Of a stretch of 64,000 nt of DNA, positions 7,874-18,245 are shown in pieces. The notes below the pieces were generated by a model that was not told where the DNA came from, ran no database searches, and saw nothing but the letters and a program-made list of their open reading frames with translations. The number at the start of each line of letters is the position of its first letter. Position 1 is the first letter of the stretch. The DNA comes from a virus, in IMG/VR virus record IMGVR_UViG_3300030339_000012, positions 1 through 64,000 of that record; one strand, given 5' to 3'. The position numbers and the translations under genes were made by a program.

Positions 7874-8499
7874 AATACTTAAAATATTTTGAAAATAATA
7901 ATATTATAGAACAGCAACCTTTTTATATTAGTAATAACACATTATATATATCAGATGATATGGCAAAATTATTAACTCCTACATATAATGATCTAAAGAA
8001 AAGATATAAAAATAATCAAAATGCTATTGACTATCAATTTCAAAAAAATGTTGATTTCTTAAATAACGAAAAAGATGAAAATGGACGCAATAAAGTCAGA
8101 GAAGTATATACTAATATTACAGTTAGATGGAGAAATATGTATGCTATGAGTATAATCATTAAATATCGTGGAAGTGGAAATACTATAGATAATAAATTTG
8201 GAAAATTTAATTATTATATTACTGGAAATTCAGGTGATAGTGAGATGCATGGAAAAAATATGAAAAGAGCAACAAGAGAATGTAATTATAATCTTATGAT
8301 AAAATTATATCCTATTGTTAAATATATTGATAATTTCATGAAAATTTTTGAATCTAAAGAAAAAGGATTTTTAGAAATAATTAAAGATTCATTAAATAAA
8401 GATATTATGTTAGCTAAATACGGGGTACCAAAGGAATTAAAAAAATATTTCAAAGGAGCAGAAGAAGCTATTATAAATTCGGATAAATATAATATATAA
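7870..8499 (+). CDS. doubly tagged protein (MKYLKYFE...SDKYNI)
   Basis: The protein has 209 residues and is the last gene of the 5217-8499 operon. The core is mixed, with a basic central part (KYRGSGN, MKRATREC) and no recognised domain. The tail is present although no gene follows for 82 bases, which again separates the tail from any translation-coupling role. Confidence 0.75.
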   Translation: MKYLKYFENNNIIEQQPFYISNNTLYISDDMAKLLTPTYNDLKKRYKNNQNAIDYQFQKNVDFLNNEKDENGRNKVREVYTNITVRWRNMYAMSIIIKYRGSGNTIDNKFGKFNYYITGNSGDSEMHGKNMKRATRECNYNLMIKLYPIVKYIDNFMKIFESKEKGFLEIIKDSLNKDIMLAKYGVPKELKKYFKGAEEAIINSDKYNI

Positions 8500-8581
8500 T
8501 ATATATATCATGATCTTGCATCATTTTATTTCTTATGAAATAGAGTTTTTTTATATATAGATAAAAATTAAATTATTAAAC

Positions 8582-11500
8582 ATGATAAATCAACAAAACA
8601 GTTTTGTGTCTTTAGCTGAACAACTAGCTGTATTAAATAAGAATTCAGTAGAAGTTATGACAAAATTAAATGATGTTGTAGCTAGTAGAAATTCTGTTGT
8701 AAACGTTAACTTAATGAATACAGATGGAACAACATCATCATATCAATTTCCAACAGTTGGTCAATTAAAAAATGAATTAGATATTGCAAATAGAAATATT
8801 CAGAAATTAGCAGGATTATCTGATAGTACAGCTTATGTATCAGATGGTACAACTATGAGAAGAATATATGTAGATGATTTGAATAGTGAGCCTAGTCCTA
8901 TTGATAGTTTAGATAGTATAAAAAAATTCACATCTATAAACAATTCTTTTTTTGAATCTCTTTATAATCCTATGTTAGCGATAGAACTTGATTTAACTGA
9001 TAGAATTGATCAAAAAGTAAAAAAGGTATTATCACGTAGATATATAATAAAATTTCAGACAGATCAATATGGTAATTTAACATCAGATGGTTCAAATTCA
9101 AAATCAGATTTTGAAACTAAATTCTTAAATAGAAATGATGTTTTTATTGATGATTTGACTTCATGGTACACAAATATAAAAAATACTGGTGTTTTTCATA
9201 GTAATCAACCTTATGATGAGCAAGTATTTGACTTAGATTATGATAAACTTCAATATTATGGAATATTTGATGTGGTTGGTATTGATAATGATACAATTAA
9301 TAGTAAAATGTGGTATGTATTAGGATCGATAACTTATTATGATTATACAGGTAACACTAGACAATTATCAGTAGGAGATGAATTAATAATAAATAAAAAA
9401 GATTCATCAACATTATGGACAATAAAGGAAGTTAGTACAGCTAAAAGTAATTATAGAGTTATTTTAGAGAGGGTGGAAGGGTTAGAACCTGTTCCAATAC
9501 TATCACAAGGATTGAAGATTTATAGTCCTGTATTACCAGAAAAAACAATAAAAATATCTATTGGTTATGATGAATACAATGTAGTTTTTATCAAACCTAT
9601 TAATACAGATTCAAATGTCATTTCATCAACATGGTCTTATGGTACATCTTTTTATAGTAACAATTTAGTTTTAGATACAAATAGTACTGTTTCTATGACA
9701 AAATTCTATAGTGATACTGTATTTGATTATGGTTCTATATTAAAAGATTTAATATCTAAAAATATACCTAGTAAATTTGGAATAACACCAAATGTACCAA
9801 CTTTAGTATCTAGTAATTTTAAAGTTTTACAAATAAATACACATTTAACTGATACAGCGGATTCAGCAAAAATTCAAAATTTAAATACTCAAAAAGTATC
9901 TATAAAATCACAATTAGAACAATTAAGTGATGCTATAGTTGAACAGAATAAAGAACTTAGTACTAAGCAATACAAATCAACATCAGATAAGCAGGCAAGT
10001 CAAAATCAATTAAATACTTTGATAAGTCAGCAATCATCATTAACTAAATCATACACATCGATAGTTAGTCAAATTACTGCTGAGAATACTGGTTCAATTT
10101 CAAGTGTAACTGCAAAATTTAGGGTAAGAGGTTTTTGGAGTATTCCAGAACCTATTATAATTAATACAGTAGGAGAACAACAAAAACAAGAAGTTGTTCA
10201 GTTTATTGTTCAATATAGATATAAGGCTACAGGAGGTTCTGAGCCTACAACAGAAGGATTTAATTTAAATCTTACAGAAACTATATACACAAATTCTACA
10301 TCTACTGGAGATATTACTGATCAAACTAAAGCATATCTTAATCCAAGTATAACAACTCAAAATGTTACTGAAACTGGATATTTTTCCAATTGGAATCAAT
10401 ATATGACAGATGCAAGGACAAGAACTTATAATAGAGCTTTAGATGTTTGGACATGGGATGTTGAAAATGTTTCTGATGCAAATTCACCTAAAGTTAATCA
10501 ATTAGACATATCTTTACATCCAAATGAAACAGTTGAAATTAAAATTAAATCTATATCAGAAGTTGGATTTCCAGACTCACTTATAGTATCTGATTGGTCT
10601 GACGTTATGACAATTGATTTTCCAACTGATCTTTCTCAAGTAGGTAACGAAAATTCTACTATTTTACAATCTGCTCAAAATGAACAAATATATTCACAAA
10701 TAGAAAGTGATTTTAATGCAAAAGGATTAACAACGCATCTTCAGCAATCATATTATGTTAATGATTTATATGTTGCTCATACTGATGTAAATGTAGGCAC
10801 ATCATTTAAAGATAGCTCAGGTAATATAATTATGTTAAATGATTATTTAAAATTATTAACAGATAAAATAACTGCTCTTGAAGAAATTGTATCTAATGCA
10901 AAAGGAGAACTTTCAATTAGTTTATATAAGAATTCAACAAATGTTACAATAGAAAATGGTGCATCTATAATTCAAAATATTACATGTGAAGATTATGCAG
11001 AATTATCTGGTACAACAACAAGAACATATTACAATAATATATATTCTTCTGATGATTTCTACATACAATTTGGAAATGTTTCACAATCTGCACAATTAGG
11101 ATTACTTTCATATAGAAAATATGTACCTACTGTTAATGGTGATAATAGATTTTATAATACACAATATTCAAATGGATCATTAGCAACTTATATTGATTCA
11201 GAAGATATGCTTAGAACACAAGTAGATAATCAATTTATTTGGATTTCTGATGTATCAGGAACAAATGCAATATATAATTCAGGAAAAACATATAATTCTA
11301 ATGGATTAGGACAAGTTTTGTACTCTAAAAATTGGAATGTTGGATTAACTGGAACTACAACACCAAATTCAGGAGGTACTTATTCAACTCCAATAAATAT
11401 ATTTAATGATGTTAATTGGACTGGAGTTACTTGGAGTGCTGACAATGATTATCAAACTGATTTTCCTGTTACGATACATCCACATATTGATAATATTTCA

Positions 11501-11764
11501 GATTATGTTTATTCTGATAAAAGTGGAGTTAAATTGATAAATTCTAATAGCAAATTTACATTACCTATTAAATTTTTATTTAAATTATCAGGAGGAACAA
11601 GTGATTCAATATCATTTCCTACAAATTTATCTACATCTCCATCAGTTACAAAAAAACTCAGAATCTTTATTGAATCTGAAAGCTTAAATAGACCATTTGA
11701 ATTTGAAATAGTGTTTAAGATATTTAGAAACAGAACATCATCAGTAAGAAGTATTGGATCTTAA
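8582..11764 (+). CDS. large virion structural protein, probably baseplate or tail
   Basis: The protein has 1060 residues. Its size, its Ser/Thr/Asn-rich beta composition and a central coiled coil (about residues 430-490, rich in Gln, Lys and Ser) with strand-rich regions on both sides are typical of tail or baseplate proteins. FRVRGFWSIPEPIIIN at about 510-525 starts a fibronectin-like stretch. A candidate TTATATATAG promoter box lies at 8551-8560. It precedes another very large protein with which it likely assembles. The exact T4 counterpart cannot be assigned. Confidence 0.65.
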   Translation: MINQQNSFVSLAEQLAVLNKNSVEVMTKLNDVVASRNSVVNVNLMNTDGTTSSYQFPTVGQLKNELDIANRNIQKLAGLSDSTAYVSDGTTMRRIYVDDLNSEPSPIDSLDSIKKFTSINNSFFESLYNPMLAIELDLTDRIDQKVKKVLSRRYIIKFQTDQYGNLTSDGSNSKSDFETKFLNRNDVFIDDLTSWYTNIKNTGVFHSNQPYDEQVFDLDYDKLQYYGIFDVVGIDNDTINSKMWYVLGSITYYDYTGNTRQLSVGDELIINKKDSSTLWTIKEVSTAKSNYRVILERVEGLEPVPILSQGLKIYSPVLPEKTIKISIGYDEYNVVFIKPINTDSNVISSTWSYGTSFYSNNLVLDTNSTVSMTKFYSDTVFDYGSILKDLISKNIPSKFGITPNVPTLVSSNFKVLQINTHLTDTADSAKIQNLNTQKVSIKSQLEQLSDAIVEQNKELSTKQYKSTSDKQASQNQLNTLISQQSSLTKSYTSIVSQITAENTGSISSVTAKFRVRGFWSIPEPIIINTVGEQQKQEVVQFIVQYRYKATGGSEPTTEGFNLNLTETIYTNSTSTGDITDQTKAYLNPSITTQNVTETGYFSNWNQYMTDARTRTYNRALDVWTWDVENVSDANSPKVNQLDISLHPNETVEIKIKSISEVGFPDSLIVSDWSDVMTIDFPTDLSQVGNENSTILQSAQNEQIYSQIESDFNAKGLTTHLQQSYYVNDLYVAHTDVNVGTSFKDSSGNIIMLNDYLKLLTDKITALEEIVSNAKGELSISLYKNSTNVTIENGASIIQNITCEDYAELSGTTTRTYYNNIYSSDDFYIQFGNVSQSAQLGLLSYRKYVPTVNGDNRFYNTQYSNGSLATYIDSEDMLRTQVDNQFIWISDVSGTNAIYNSGKTYNSNGLGQVLYSKNWNVGLTGTTTPNSGGTYSTPINIFNDVNWTGVTWSADNDYQTDFPVTIHPHIDNISDYVYSDKSGVKLINSNSKFTLPIKFLFKLSGGTSDSISFPTNLSTSPSVTKKLRIFIESESLNRPFEFEIVFKIFRNRTSSVRSIGS

Positions 11765-11785
11765 AAAATATAATAAAATATAATA

Positions 11786-14700
11786 ATGATAAATAACAGT
11801 TTTCAATTATTAAGAACTAATCCCGCTCTAACAACTAACATAAAATTAGTTGTTAGTTCTGATTATAAACTATACTTAGAATCATTTGATACTAATACTC
11901 AATTATCTAATCAAAAATATAAACATTATTCAGTTGCTAAAAATAAACTATACGAAAATCAAATAGTTAATTATTATGATGGTTTGTCATCACAATTAGC
12001 ATTTGATGTTAAATATGATTCTGATGTTACTAATGTATTCACTAAATATAATCAACAATTCGATGATATTTATTGGAGTGGAGCAAAATCAGTAGAAGAT
12101 AATTGGTATAATGAAGATTTTGAGTATTTAGCACCTTTATTTATAAGAAAAGAAAATTTACCAGATGGTTTTATTATTTTAAGAGTCGATGGCGCTGCAC
12201 CTTATGAAAATGAAGATGACGATTTAGGTTCAAGTAAATTAAATAAAGATAACTTTCATACTCAAATAGTTGATAAATGGAAATGTGTATCTGTAATTGA
12301 TATGAGGTATAATACTGATTTTGGGTTATTTTTATATACTAATTTCACAAACAATGCATCATTTCCAGAAAGATCATTTGATTTAGATTTTAGACAATAT
12401 GAGTATTCTAAATTTTATGGAATTGATTATAATAATGGTAGTTATGTAAACAAATCGAATTTTTTACAATCAATACTAAAATATGAACAGCCACATTTTA
12501 AGCTTGAACATGAAATCATTAAATCTTTTGAAAATAATAATTTAATATTTCCGCATATTTTAAATCTGAAGTTTTTATTTGATGATGTTCCTGCTAATCC
12601 AGTTAATATAAATAATTATTCTATAAATAGATATTATGGTTTTTACGCTGATAAATTAGAATTAGTAACAAATTTAACATCATATATTACTCCTGAACTA
12701 AAAAGTGGATTTACATTAAAAAATAATATCTTCGGATATATGTCAGGTGATAAATTTGTAGAAAGTAATGAATCTCCTTTTATTGAAGGATTTTTTTTAG
12801 ATAAAACCTATTGGATTCAACTTACAAATTCAGATTATGATAATGAATTTTATAACGTCATAAGAGTAAATAATAATGGAAAAAATACATATAGAATTGT
12901 CAGTGATATAGATTTGAGTGGATATACATTCAATGTTTCTAATGATAGAACTTGTTACATTAATTATACTAACGGATTTAATTATAATTGTAAAATTATT
13001 AATAATCCTTCTGGTATAACTAATCATATATCTGGATATACATCAAATTTTAATATTGATCCATATTATTCAGGAGAAACAACAGAATCAATGTATGGAG
13101 ATTTATATCTAATACAAATAGACGGGATTTATCATGTATTAAAGAATAAAAATGGAGCTTATTTTATACAAAGTGATTATGCAATAAATTCATATTCAAC
13201 AGGTTTAGAATATTGGAAAGGTGGAAAAGATAGTATATATTATACCAAGAAAGAAATATATAAATATGGAAATAAACCAATAGTTTATCCTGTTTATAGA
13301 ATAAAATTCAGCGACATTAAAGATTTTGATTTTAATAGGGTAAATTCTCATTTTGCAGATTTCGATTATGAGAAAGATACATATACGTCAACAGATGAAC
13401 AAAAATTATATGCTGTTGATTATACTGATACATCATCATTAACTAAAAAAAATATGACTCATTCAAGAGGAGAAGATGGACAATACCAAGTAATGAATGT
13501 TTCATCTGAATATGTTTCAGATGATGAACTTTATGAAATATCATTTAACAATTTAACTGAAATATGGAGAAAAAATCCATCAGTAGTAAAATGGGGATTT
13601 GCTGGATCAAATTCTAATTGTGATTATCCTTATAAATTAAACAATTCAATTAATATTGGAGATACTTTTAATTCTACTTGTAATGTGTTTAGTTTAATGC
13701 CAACTGAGGTAGAAAAAAACTTAGACTATTTTTATAGAATAGGAAATTTTTTCTCAGGAACTACTGATAATATTGTAAAATATTTAAATCAAACTACTAA
13801 TATTGAAGTTGATTTTATGGAAATTTATAGTAAAAAATTTAACTTAGAATTATATTTAAATTCTGATATTGACTATTTTGATTATTTTTTCAAAAATAAG
13901 TCAAATTTCACTATTGATGATATTGATTATGTTAAACAAACATTAAAATATTCTACTTTTCAATCTGGTGATAACTATACTGCATCCAATACATTATTTA
14001 AAGGATTAAATATTAATGCGTTAAATGTATCAAATGTATCAAGAGATATCAACGGAAGAATAATAAACATAGTTGCTGATAATAGTAAAAATTTCAATAA
14101 TTATAAATTTTCAATTATTCTAAATGATGTTTATGAATATTATGTTGATGGATCATATGATTCAACTTATGAAAACGGATTATCTAATAATAAAGTAATA
14201 GATAAAACATCAAATTCCATCCATGTTATTTTAAATGAAAAATTTAAGAATTTTTTAATAGTTATTAATGTTAAAATTCCAATACAAAAAAAATATGTAA
14301 ATATAAATAATGTTGCTATTTTTGGAGAAAAATTTGGATTATATAATTCTAAAACATTAGATGGACATAGTTTATCATATCCTGCAACCAATGTTAATGA
14401 TTTTGATTCATCTTTAATTGTAGCTTCTAATATATTTGATGCATTTGATGATATGAATACATTATCTGAATTTGATTCTGGTATAACATACTACTATGTT
14501 AATTCAATTGGACAATCTGGATATACACATCCAATGAATATCACAGGAGGTACAATGAAAAATGTATCAGATTGGACTAAAAATTATCCACCTTTTATTT
14601 TTACATTTAATGATCCAAAATTATTAGAAACAAATCAAAACTCTTATATTAAAAGTTCAATAAAAGGACCATCAGTTAATATTTATGATAAATATCAAAT

Positions 14701-15223
14701 TTATTATGACAATAATAAAAAACAAAAATATAATGTAACAGATCCTTTAGCAAGATCAATGTATCTAAATAATAATGAAACTATAATGAATACATCAAAT
14801 GGAGTATCATCAACGAATTCAATATATAGATATAACGGATCATACGAACCAATATTCAATAATGTGTCAATATTTAATAATGTATCTTTATATTTATCTG
14901 GTGATACTATAAAATCATGGAATTCAAATTATAAATTTGATACAACATATGAAAATTTTGGAAGAATAGAAGAGTTGATGTATTCAAAAATAAATCCTAT
15001 ATCATCGCCATTAAAATTGAAAAATACTGATACTGATTTATCAATTTACCCAATGGTGGATGAATTCGGTTATGAGTTCAGTTCAAGATTTATATTTAAT
15101 TCATCTTGGGATAAAGATTTTTATGTTATTACTAATAGTGATCAAAATATGAATAATAATATATTTTCTAATTATTCTCATGTGGAATATATAATAGATC
15201 CTATAAAAACTATAAATGATTAA
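11786..15223 (+). CDS. large virion structural protein, 1145 aa
   Basis: The largest protein in the window. The N-terminal region (INNSFQLLRTNPALTTNIKL) followed by a YLESFDTN segment and a QFDDIYWSGA segment looks like a protein type that I associate with structural genes of large Bacteroidota phages. The remainder is Asn/Tyr-rich beta structure with no transmembrane segment. A gap of 21 bases separates it from 8582-11764, and its stop is shared with the start of 15223. A tail or baseplate role is inferred from size and context. Confidence 0.62.
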   Translation: MINNSFQLLRTNPALTTNIKLVVSSDYKLYLESFDTNTQLSNQKYKHYSVAKNKLYENQIVNYYDGLSSQLAFDVKYDSDVTNVFTKYNQQFDDIYWSGAKSVEDNWYNEDFEYLAPLFIRKENLPDGFIILRVDGAAPYENEDDDLGSSKLNKDNFHTQIVDKWKCVSVIDMRYNTDFGLFLYTNFTNNASFPERSFDLDFRQYEYSKFYGIDYNNGSYVNKSNFLQSILKYEQPHFKLEHEIIKSFENNNLIFPHILNLKFLFDDVPANPVNINNYSINRYYGFYADKLELVTNLTSYITPELKSGFTLKNNIFGYMSGDKFVESNESPFIEGFFLDKTYWIQLTNSDYDNEFYNVIRVNNNGKNTYRIVSDIDLSGYTFNVSNDRTCYINYTNGFNYNCKIINNPSGITNHISGYTSNFNIDPYYSGETTESMYGDLYLIQIDGIYHVLKNKNGAYFIQSDYAINSYSTGLEYWKGGKDSIYYTKKEIYKYGNKPIVYPVYRIKFSDIKDFDFNRVNSHFADFDYEKDTYTSTDEQKLYAVDYTDTSSLTKKNMTHSRGEDGQYQVMNVSSEYVSDDELYEISFNNLTEIWRKNPSVVKWGFAGSNSNCDYPYKLNNSINIGDTFNSTCNVFSLMPTEVEKNLDYFYRIGNFFSGTTDNIVKYLNQTTNIEVDFMEIYSKKFNLELYLNSDIDYFDYFFKNKSNFTIDDIDYVKQTLKYSTFQSGDNYTASNTLFKGLNINALNVSNVSRDINGRIINIVADNSKNFNNYKFSIILNDVYEYYVDGSYDSTYENGLSNNKVIDKTSNSIHVILNEKFKNFLIVINVKIPIQKKYVNINNVAIFGEKFGLYNSKTLDGHSLSYPATNVNDFDSSLIVASNIFDAFDDMNTLSEFDSGITYYYVNSIGQSGYTHPMNITGGTMKNVSDWTKNYPPFIFTFNDPKLLETNQNSYIKSSIKGPSVNIYDKYQIYYDNNKKQKYNVTDPLARSMYLNNNETIMNTSNGVSSTNSIYRYNGSYEPIFNNVSIFNNVSLYLSGDTIKSWNSNYKFDTTYENFGRIEELMYSKINPISSPLKLKNTDTDLSIYPMVDEFGYEFSSRFIFNSSWDKDFYVITNSDQNMNNNIFSNYSHVEYIIDPIKTIND

Positions 15224-15549
15224 TGAAAAATATTAAGCAATTCGAATCTTATCTATATGAATCTGAGAGTTATTGGCTTTTACCAACTGATGATAGATTT
15301 AAAAAATCTCTAATTCAAATAAAATGTGATAGAGACAAAATGAAAGAATTTTTGAATAATAGTAGAATACGAAATATGAAATATGTATTTATTTGTTATA
15401 AGCCATATTCACTTAACGAATGGGGTTGGAATCCATATAATGGTAAAATGACTAATGATTCATTTGAATCTGATAATTATCAATTTATGGGCACTGTAAA
15501 TATAGATTTAAATGATGTAGAAATAGCAGTAAATAAATTTAACTTATAA
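15223..15549 (+). CDS. doubly tagged YW-family paralog 1 (MKNIKQFE...VNKFNL)
   Basis: First of four tandem paralogs, 108 residues. After the leader comes SYWLLPTDDRFKKSLIQI, then a Tyr/Phe strand and GWNPYNGKMT, then NYQFMGTVNIDLND before the tail. The stop TAA and the next ATG are adjacent or overlapping. The large structural gene upstream ends at this gene's start codon, so the group is probably co-transcribed with late virion genes. Confidence 0.8.
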   Translation: MKNIKQFESYLYESESYWLLPTDDRFKKSLIQIKCDRDKMKEFLNNSRIRNMKYVFICYKPYSLNEWGWNPYNGKMTNDSFESDNYQFMGTVNIDLNDVEIAVNKFNL

Positions 15550-15890
15550 TGAAATATATTAAAAAATTTGAAAAATATAGTCAAAAAATGTATTGGCTAA
15601 TACCAACAGATAAAAGATTTAAAAAATCACTAAAACAATTGAATTTCTCTATTGAAAAAATAAAAGGTTTTTCAAATAGCAAAGAAATAAAAAAACATAA
15701 TTATATATTTGTAGGTTATAATCCAAATCTAAATTCAAATAATAATAATAATATTGATGATTATAATTGGGGCTGGAATAGATACAGAGGTAAGCCAACT
15801 GAAGATTATTATGAAGATAATAATTATAAATTTATGGGTAATATAAACATAGATGAATCTGAATTCGCCGCAAATAAATTTAACTTATAA
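15549..15890 (+). CDS. doubly tagged YW-family paralog 2 (MKYIKKFE...ANKFNL)
   Basis: The protein has 113 residues. It shares MYWLIPTDKRFKKSLKQL, a YNPN loop with an Asn run that is length-variable between paralogs, WGWNRYRGKPTEDYYEDN and NYKFMGNINIDES. It is very close to paralog 3, so duplication is recent relative to the others. Confidence 0.8.
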   Translation: MKYIKKFEKYSQKMYWLIPTDKRFKKSLKQLNFSIEKIKGFSNSKEIKKHNYIFVGYNPNLNSNNNNNIDDYNWGWNRYRGKPTEDYYEDNNYKFMGNINIDESEFAANKFNL

Positions 15891-16225
15891 TGAAATATAT
15901 TAAAAAATTCGAAAATAAAAGAAATTCTAAAAGGAAATATTGGTTACTTCCAACTGATGATAGATTTGTAAAATCATTAAAACAAATAAATTGTACAGAT
16001 AGAAAAATAAGGGGATTTTTAGATAGTAGCAGCTTAAAAGAATGTAAATATATATTTGTTGGATATGACAATTCTAATAACAATTTTAATGTGGATGATA
16101 AATGGGGTTGGAATGAATATAAAAATAAATTGACTGATAATTATTATGAAGATAATAATTATAAATTTATGGGTATTGTAAATATAGATGATTCAGAATT
16201 AGCAGCAAATAAATTTAATATATAA
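15890..16225 (+). CDS. doubly tagged YW-family paralog 3 (MKYIKKFE...ANKFNI)
   Basis: The protein has 111 residues. KYWLLPTDDRFVKSLKQINC and the WGWNEYKNKLTDNYYEDN block match paralog 2 closely. The leader differs only after residue 8. The conserved Trp-Gly-Trp and the acidic YYEDNN loop are the best candidates for a binding surface. No catalytic signature is seen. Confidence 0.8.
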   Translation: MKYIKKFENKRNSKRKYWLLPTDDRFVKSLKQINCTDRKIRGFLDSSSLKECKYIFVGYDNSNNNFNVDDKWGWNEYKNKLTDNYYEDNNYKFMGIVNIDDSELAANKFNI

Positions 16226-16228
16226 AAT

Positions 16229-16576
16229 ATGAAATATTTAAAATTCTTTGAAGATGATTTATATGATGATACAATATATTGGTTAGTTCCAACAGATAAA
16301 AGATTCAAAAATTCTCTAAAACAAATAAGTTGTCCTAAAGACAGAATTCAAAATTATGTTAAGTATGCATTGGAAAATGTATTAACAATAAAAGATTATA
16401 GAAGAAATTATATGTATATTGTTTATCATCCAGAATATGAACCTCTTAAAAAATGGGGATATGAGTACTATGATGAAGGTATAAATGACAAATGGATGGA
16501 TAAAAAAGGTTATAAATTCGGCGGTATAATAAACATAGATGAATCTGAGTTAGTTGCTAATAAATTCAACATATAA
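16229..16576 (+). CDS. doubly tagged YW-family paralog 4 (MKYLKFFE...ANKFNI)
   Basis: The protein has 115 residues and is the most divergent of the tandem four. TIYWLVPTDKRFKNSLKQIS is kept, but the second half has KKWGYEYYDEG instead of WGWN and a Gly-Gly in YKFGGIINIDES. It forms a sequence bridge to the distant members 7227 and 24078. Confidence 0.8.
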   Translation: MKYLKFFEDDLYDDTIYWLVPTDKRFKNSLKQISCPKDRIQNYVKYALENVLTIKDYRRNYMYIVYHPEYEPLKKWGYEYYDEGINDKWMDKKGYKFGGIINIDESELVANKFNI

Positions 16577-16592
16577 AAAAAATTAAAAAATA

Positions 16593-17327
16593 GTGAAAAG
16601 TAACTTAATATTAAAAAAATTTTCAGTTAACTCTGTTCCTGGTACAATGAATCAAACAGAATTGAGAACTTTTTTTGGTGGTAAAATAATTTATACAGAA
16701 GATAAAATTTCTATTAATGATGATGCTATAAAATTTAGTCAGATAGTTAATGACACAACCAATGGAAATAATGGTTATCAATACTATGATATTAATACAA
16801 TACCTGATGGATGGGAAGTTAATTATAATGAAAATCTATCAGATTTAAAAGAAAATAATCAAATAATATCGCCATATAGTCAAACTGAATCAGATAAGAA
16901 TAATAATACAAGATGGCAGATAAATATAAATGGTTCTCAAATATTAAAAGATTATTTATTTTTTAAAATTAAAGAACAAAGAGTATTTAAAATTATAAGA
17001 CAAGATGATATATATTCAAATGATATAAATAATGCTATCTATGAATATATAAATAGTAATATTTTTAGTAGATATAGACTAGATACTATACAATTTTACG
17101 TTAACTATTATAGCATAGCAGATCAAACAATTTATAATAATATCATTTTACAATATAATCCAAAATTTAATCCTGATGTATATAAACCTGAAAATTTGAC
17201 AAATATAAGTGTTCAAGGTTATGATCCATATAATTTTAATAATATAACTCTTTTATATAATCAAAATAAAACTTCTAATCAATATAATTTTGAATATTAT
17301 TTTGATCTTAATTTCACAAAAATTTAA
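16593..17327 (+). CDS. probable virion-associated protein, 244 aa
   Basis: The start is a GTG at 16593. The next in-frame ATG would lose 18 residues that look like part of the fold (LKKFSVNSVPGTMN). The protein is Asn/Tyr/Ile-rich with mostly beta character, like its large neighbours, and has no leader tag. It sits between the tagged paralogs and uvsY. In T4 the uvsY side of the genome borders baseplate genes such as 25, so a baseplate or tail role is plausible but unproven. Confidence 0.6.
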   Translation: MKSNLILKKFSVNSVPGTMNQTELRTFFGGKIIYTEDKISINDDAIKFSQIVNDTTNGNNGYQYYDINTIPDGWEVNYNENLSDLKENNQIISPYSQTESDKNNNTRWQININGSQILKDYLFFKIKEQRVFKIIRQDDIYSNDINNAIYEYINSNIFSRYRLDTIQFYVNYYSIADQTIYNNIILQYNPKFNPDVYKPENLTNISVQGYDPYNFNNITLLYNQNKTSNQYNFEYYFDLNFTKI

Positions 17328-17375
17328 ACTATACTAGTTATTTATAATACATAAAAATAAAATAAAGTAATAACT

Positions 17376-17834
17376 ATGTCTGAAAACGAAGATTTAGATT
17401 CACGTCAAAAGTTACAAAAAAAGATGTTAGAATCTACTAAACAATGGATTGCTATTGTAAATAAATTAACTGGTAGATTAATTCATGATGATTTGAAAAA
17501 TATTGCAGATATTCAAGCTGAAGCAATAAGTCAAAGACAAATGGTAGTTGAAGAAATAAAAAATTATAGTGTTAAAATACATAAACTTGTTCAAAAAACA
17601 AAGGTATTAACAAAAGCTAAATTTGAATTCTACGCAACATCATATCAAGTTAAAACTTCTGGAACTGAAAAATTGAGATTAATTGAAGCAGATTTATCTG
17701 AACATCAATGTTTTATAAATGAATTAGATGAACATGTTAATTTTTTAAGAGATACATCTAAAAATTTAGAATCAATAAACTATTCTGTTAAAGCTAAAAT
17801 TGAACTTGCAAATATACTAGGAGGATATAAATAA
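17376..17834 (+). CDS. uvsY: UvsY-like recombination mediator
   Basis: The protein has 152 residues against 137 in T4. It is all-helical, with a Lys-rich central region (KIHKLVQKTKVLTKAKFEFYATSYQ) that parallels the basic, Tyr-containing middle of T4 UvsY. The late helix has the same spacing. UvsY loads the UvsX recombinase on single-stranded DNA coated with gp32. Identification relies on size, pattern and position just upstream of uvsW, as in T4-type genomes. Sequence identity is low, so the call is moderate. Confidence 0.65.
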   Translation: MSENEDLDSRQKLQKKMLESTKQWIAIVNKLTGRLIHDDLKNIADIQAEAISQRQMVVEEIKNYSVKIHKLVQKTKVLTKAKFEFYATSYQVKTSGTEKLRLIEADLSEHQCFINELDEHVNFLRDTSKNLESINYSVKAKIELANILGGYK

Positions 17835-18073
17835 TGTTAATCAATGAAGAATTAAAAACCTATGGAATTAAATCAGCTTCTATGATATCAGAAGGAATAT
17901 TTAAACCAAGAATTATTATAAAACATTTAGATAACTCTGTATATAGTTATTATGTAAATGAAGAAATAATATCTATTGAATTATTAAATGATATAATTAA
18001 TAAACATATTAATACTGTTTGTATAAAAAAAATCAGAATTAATAAATTAAATGAAATAGATGAAAATAGATGA
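17834..18073 (+). CDS. small hypothetical protein between uvsY and uvsW
   Basis: The protein has 79 residues. Its start codon overlaps the uvsY stop. In T4 this interval also holds tiny genes (uvsY.-1 and uvsY.-2), but I cannot align the sequences by eye. The strand-rich first half (PRIIIKHLDNSVYSYYV) suggests a small beta fold. Confidence 0.65.
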   Translation: MLINEELKTYGIKSASMISEGIFKPRIIIKHLDNSVYSYYVNEEIISIELLNDIINKHINTVCIKKIRINKLNEIDENR

Positions 18074-18245
18074 ATTAGCATATAAAATATTCCTTGATGA
18101 ATTTTATGCTAAATTTGATTTCAAATCAAAAATTTATGGGGATTATAATTTTTTTTTAAAAAATAAAAAAAGTTATAAAAAATATTATATAAAAGCAAAT
18201 TCTATCATAAGAAAAGAAAAATTAAAGGCACTAAATGAAATTTAA
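18060..18245 (+). CDS. small basic hypothetical protein between uvsY and uvsW
   Basis: The protein has 61 residues, rich in Lys, Tyr and Phe and helical. It overlaps the previous gene by 14 bases and the uvsW start by 11, so all four genes are translationally linked. The position mirrors T4 uvsY.-2. The function is unknown. Confidence 0.65.
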   Translation: MKIDELAYKIFLDEFYAKFDFKSKIYGDYNFFLKNKKSYKKYYIKANSIIRKEKLKALNEI

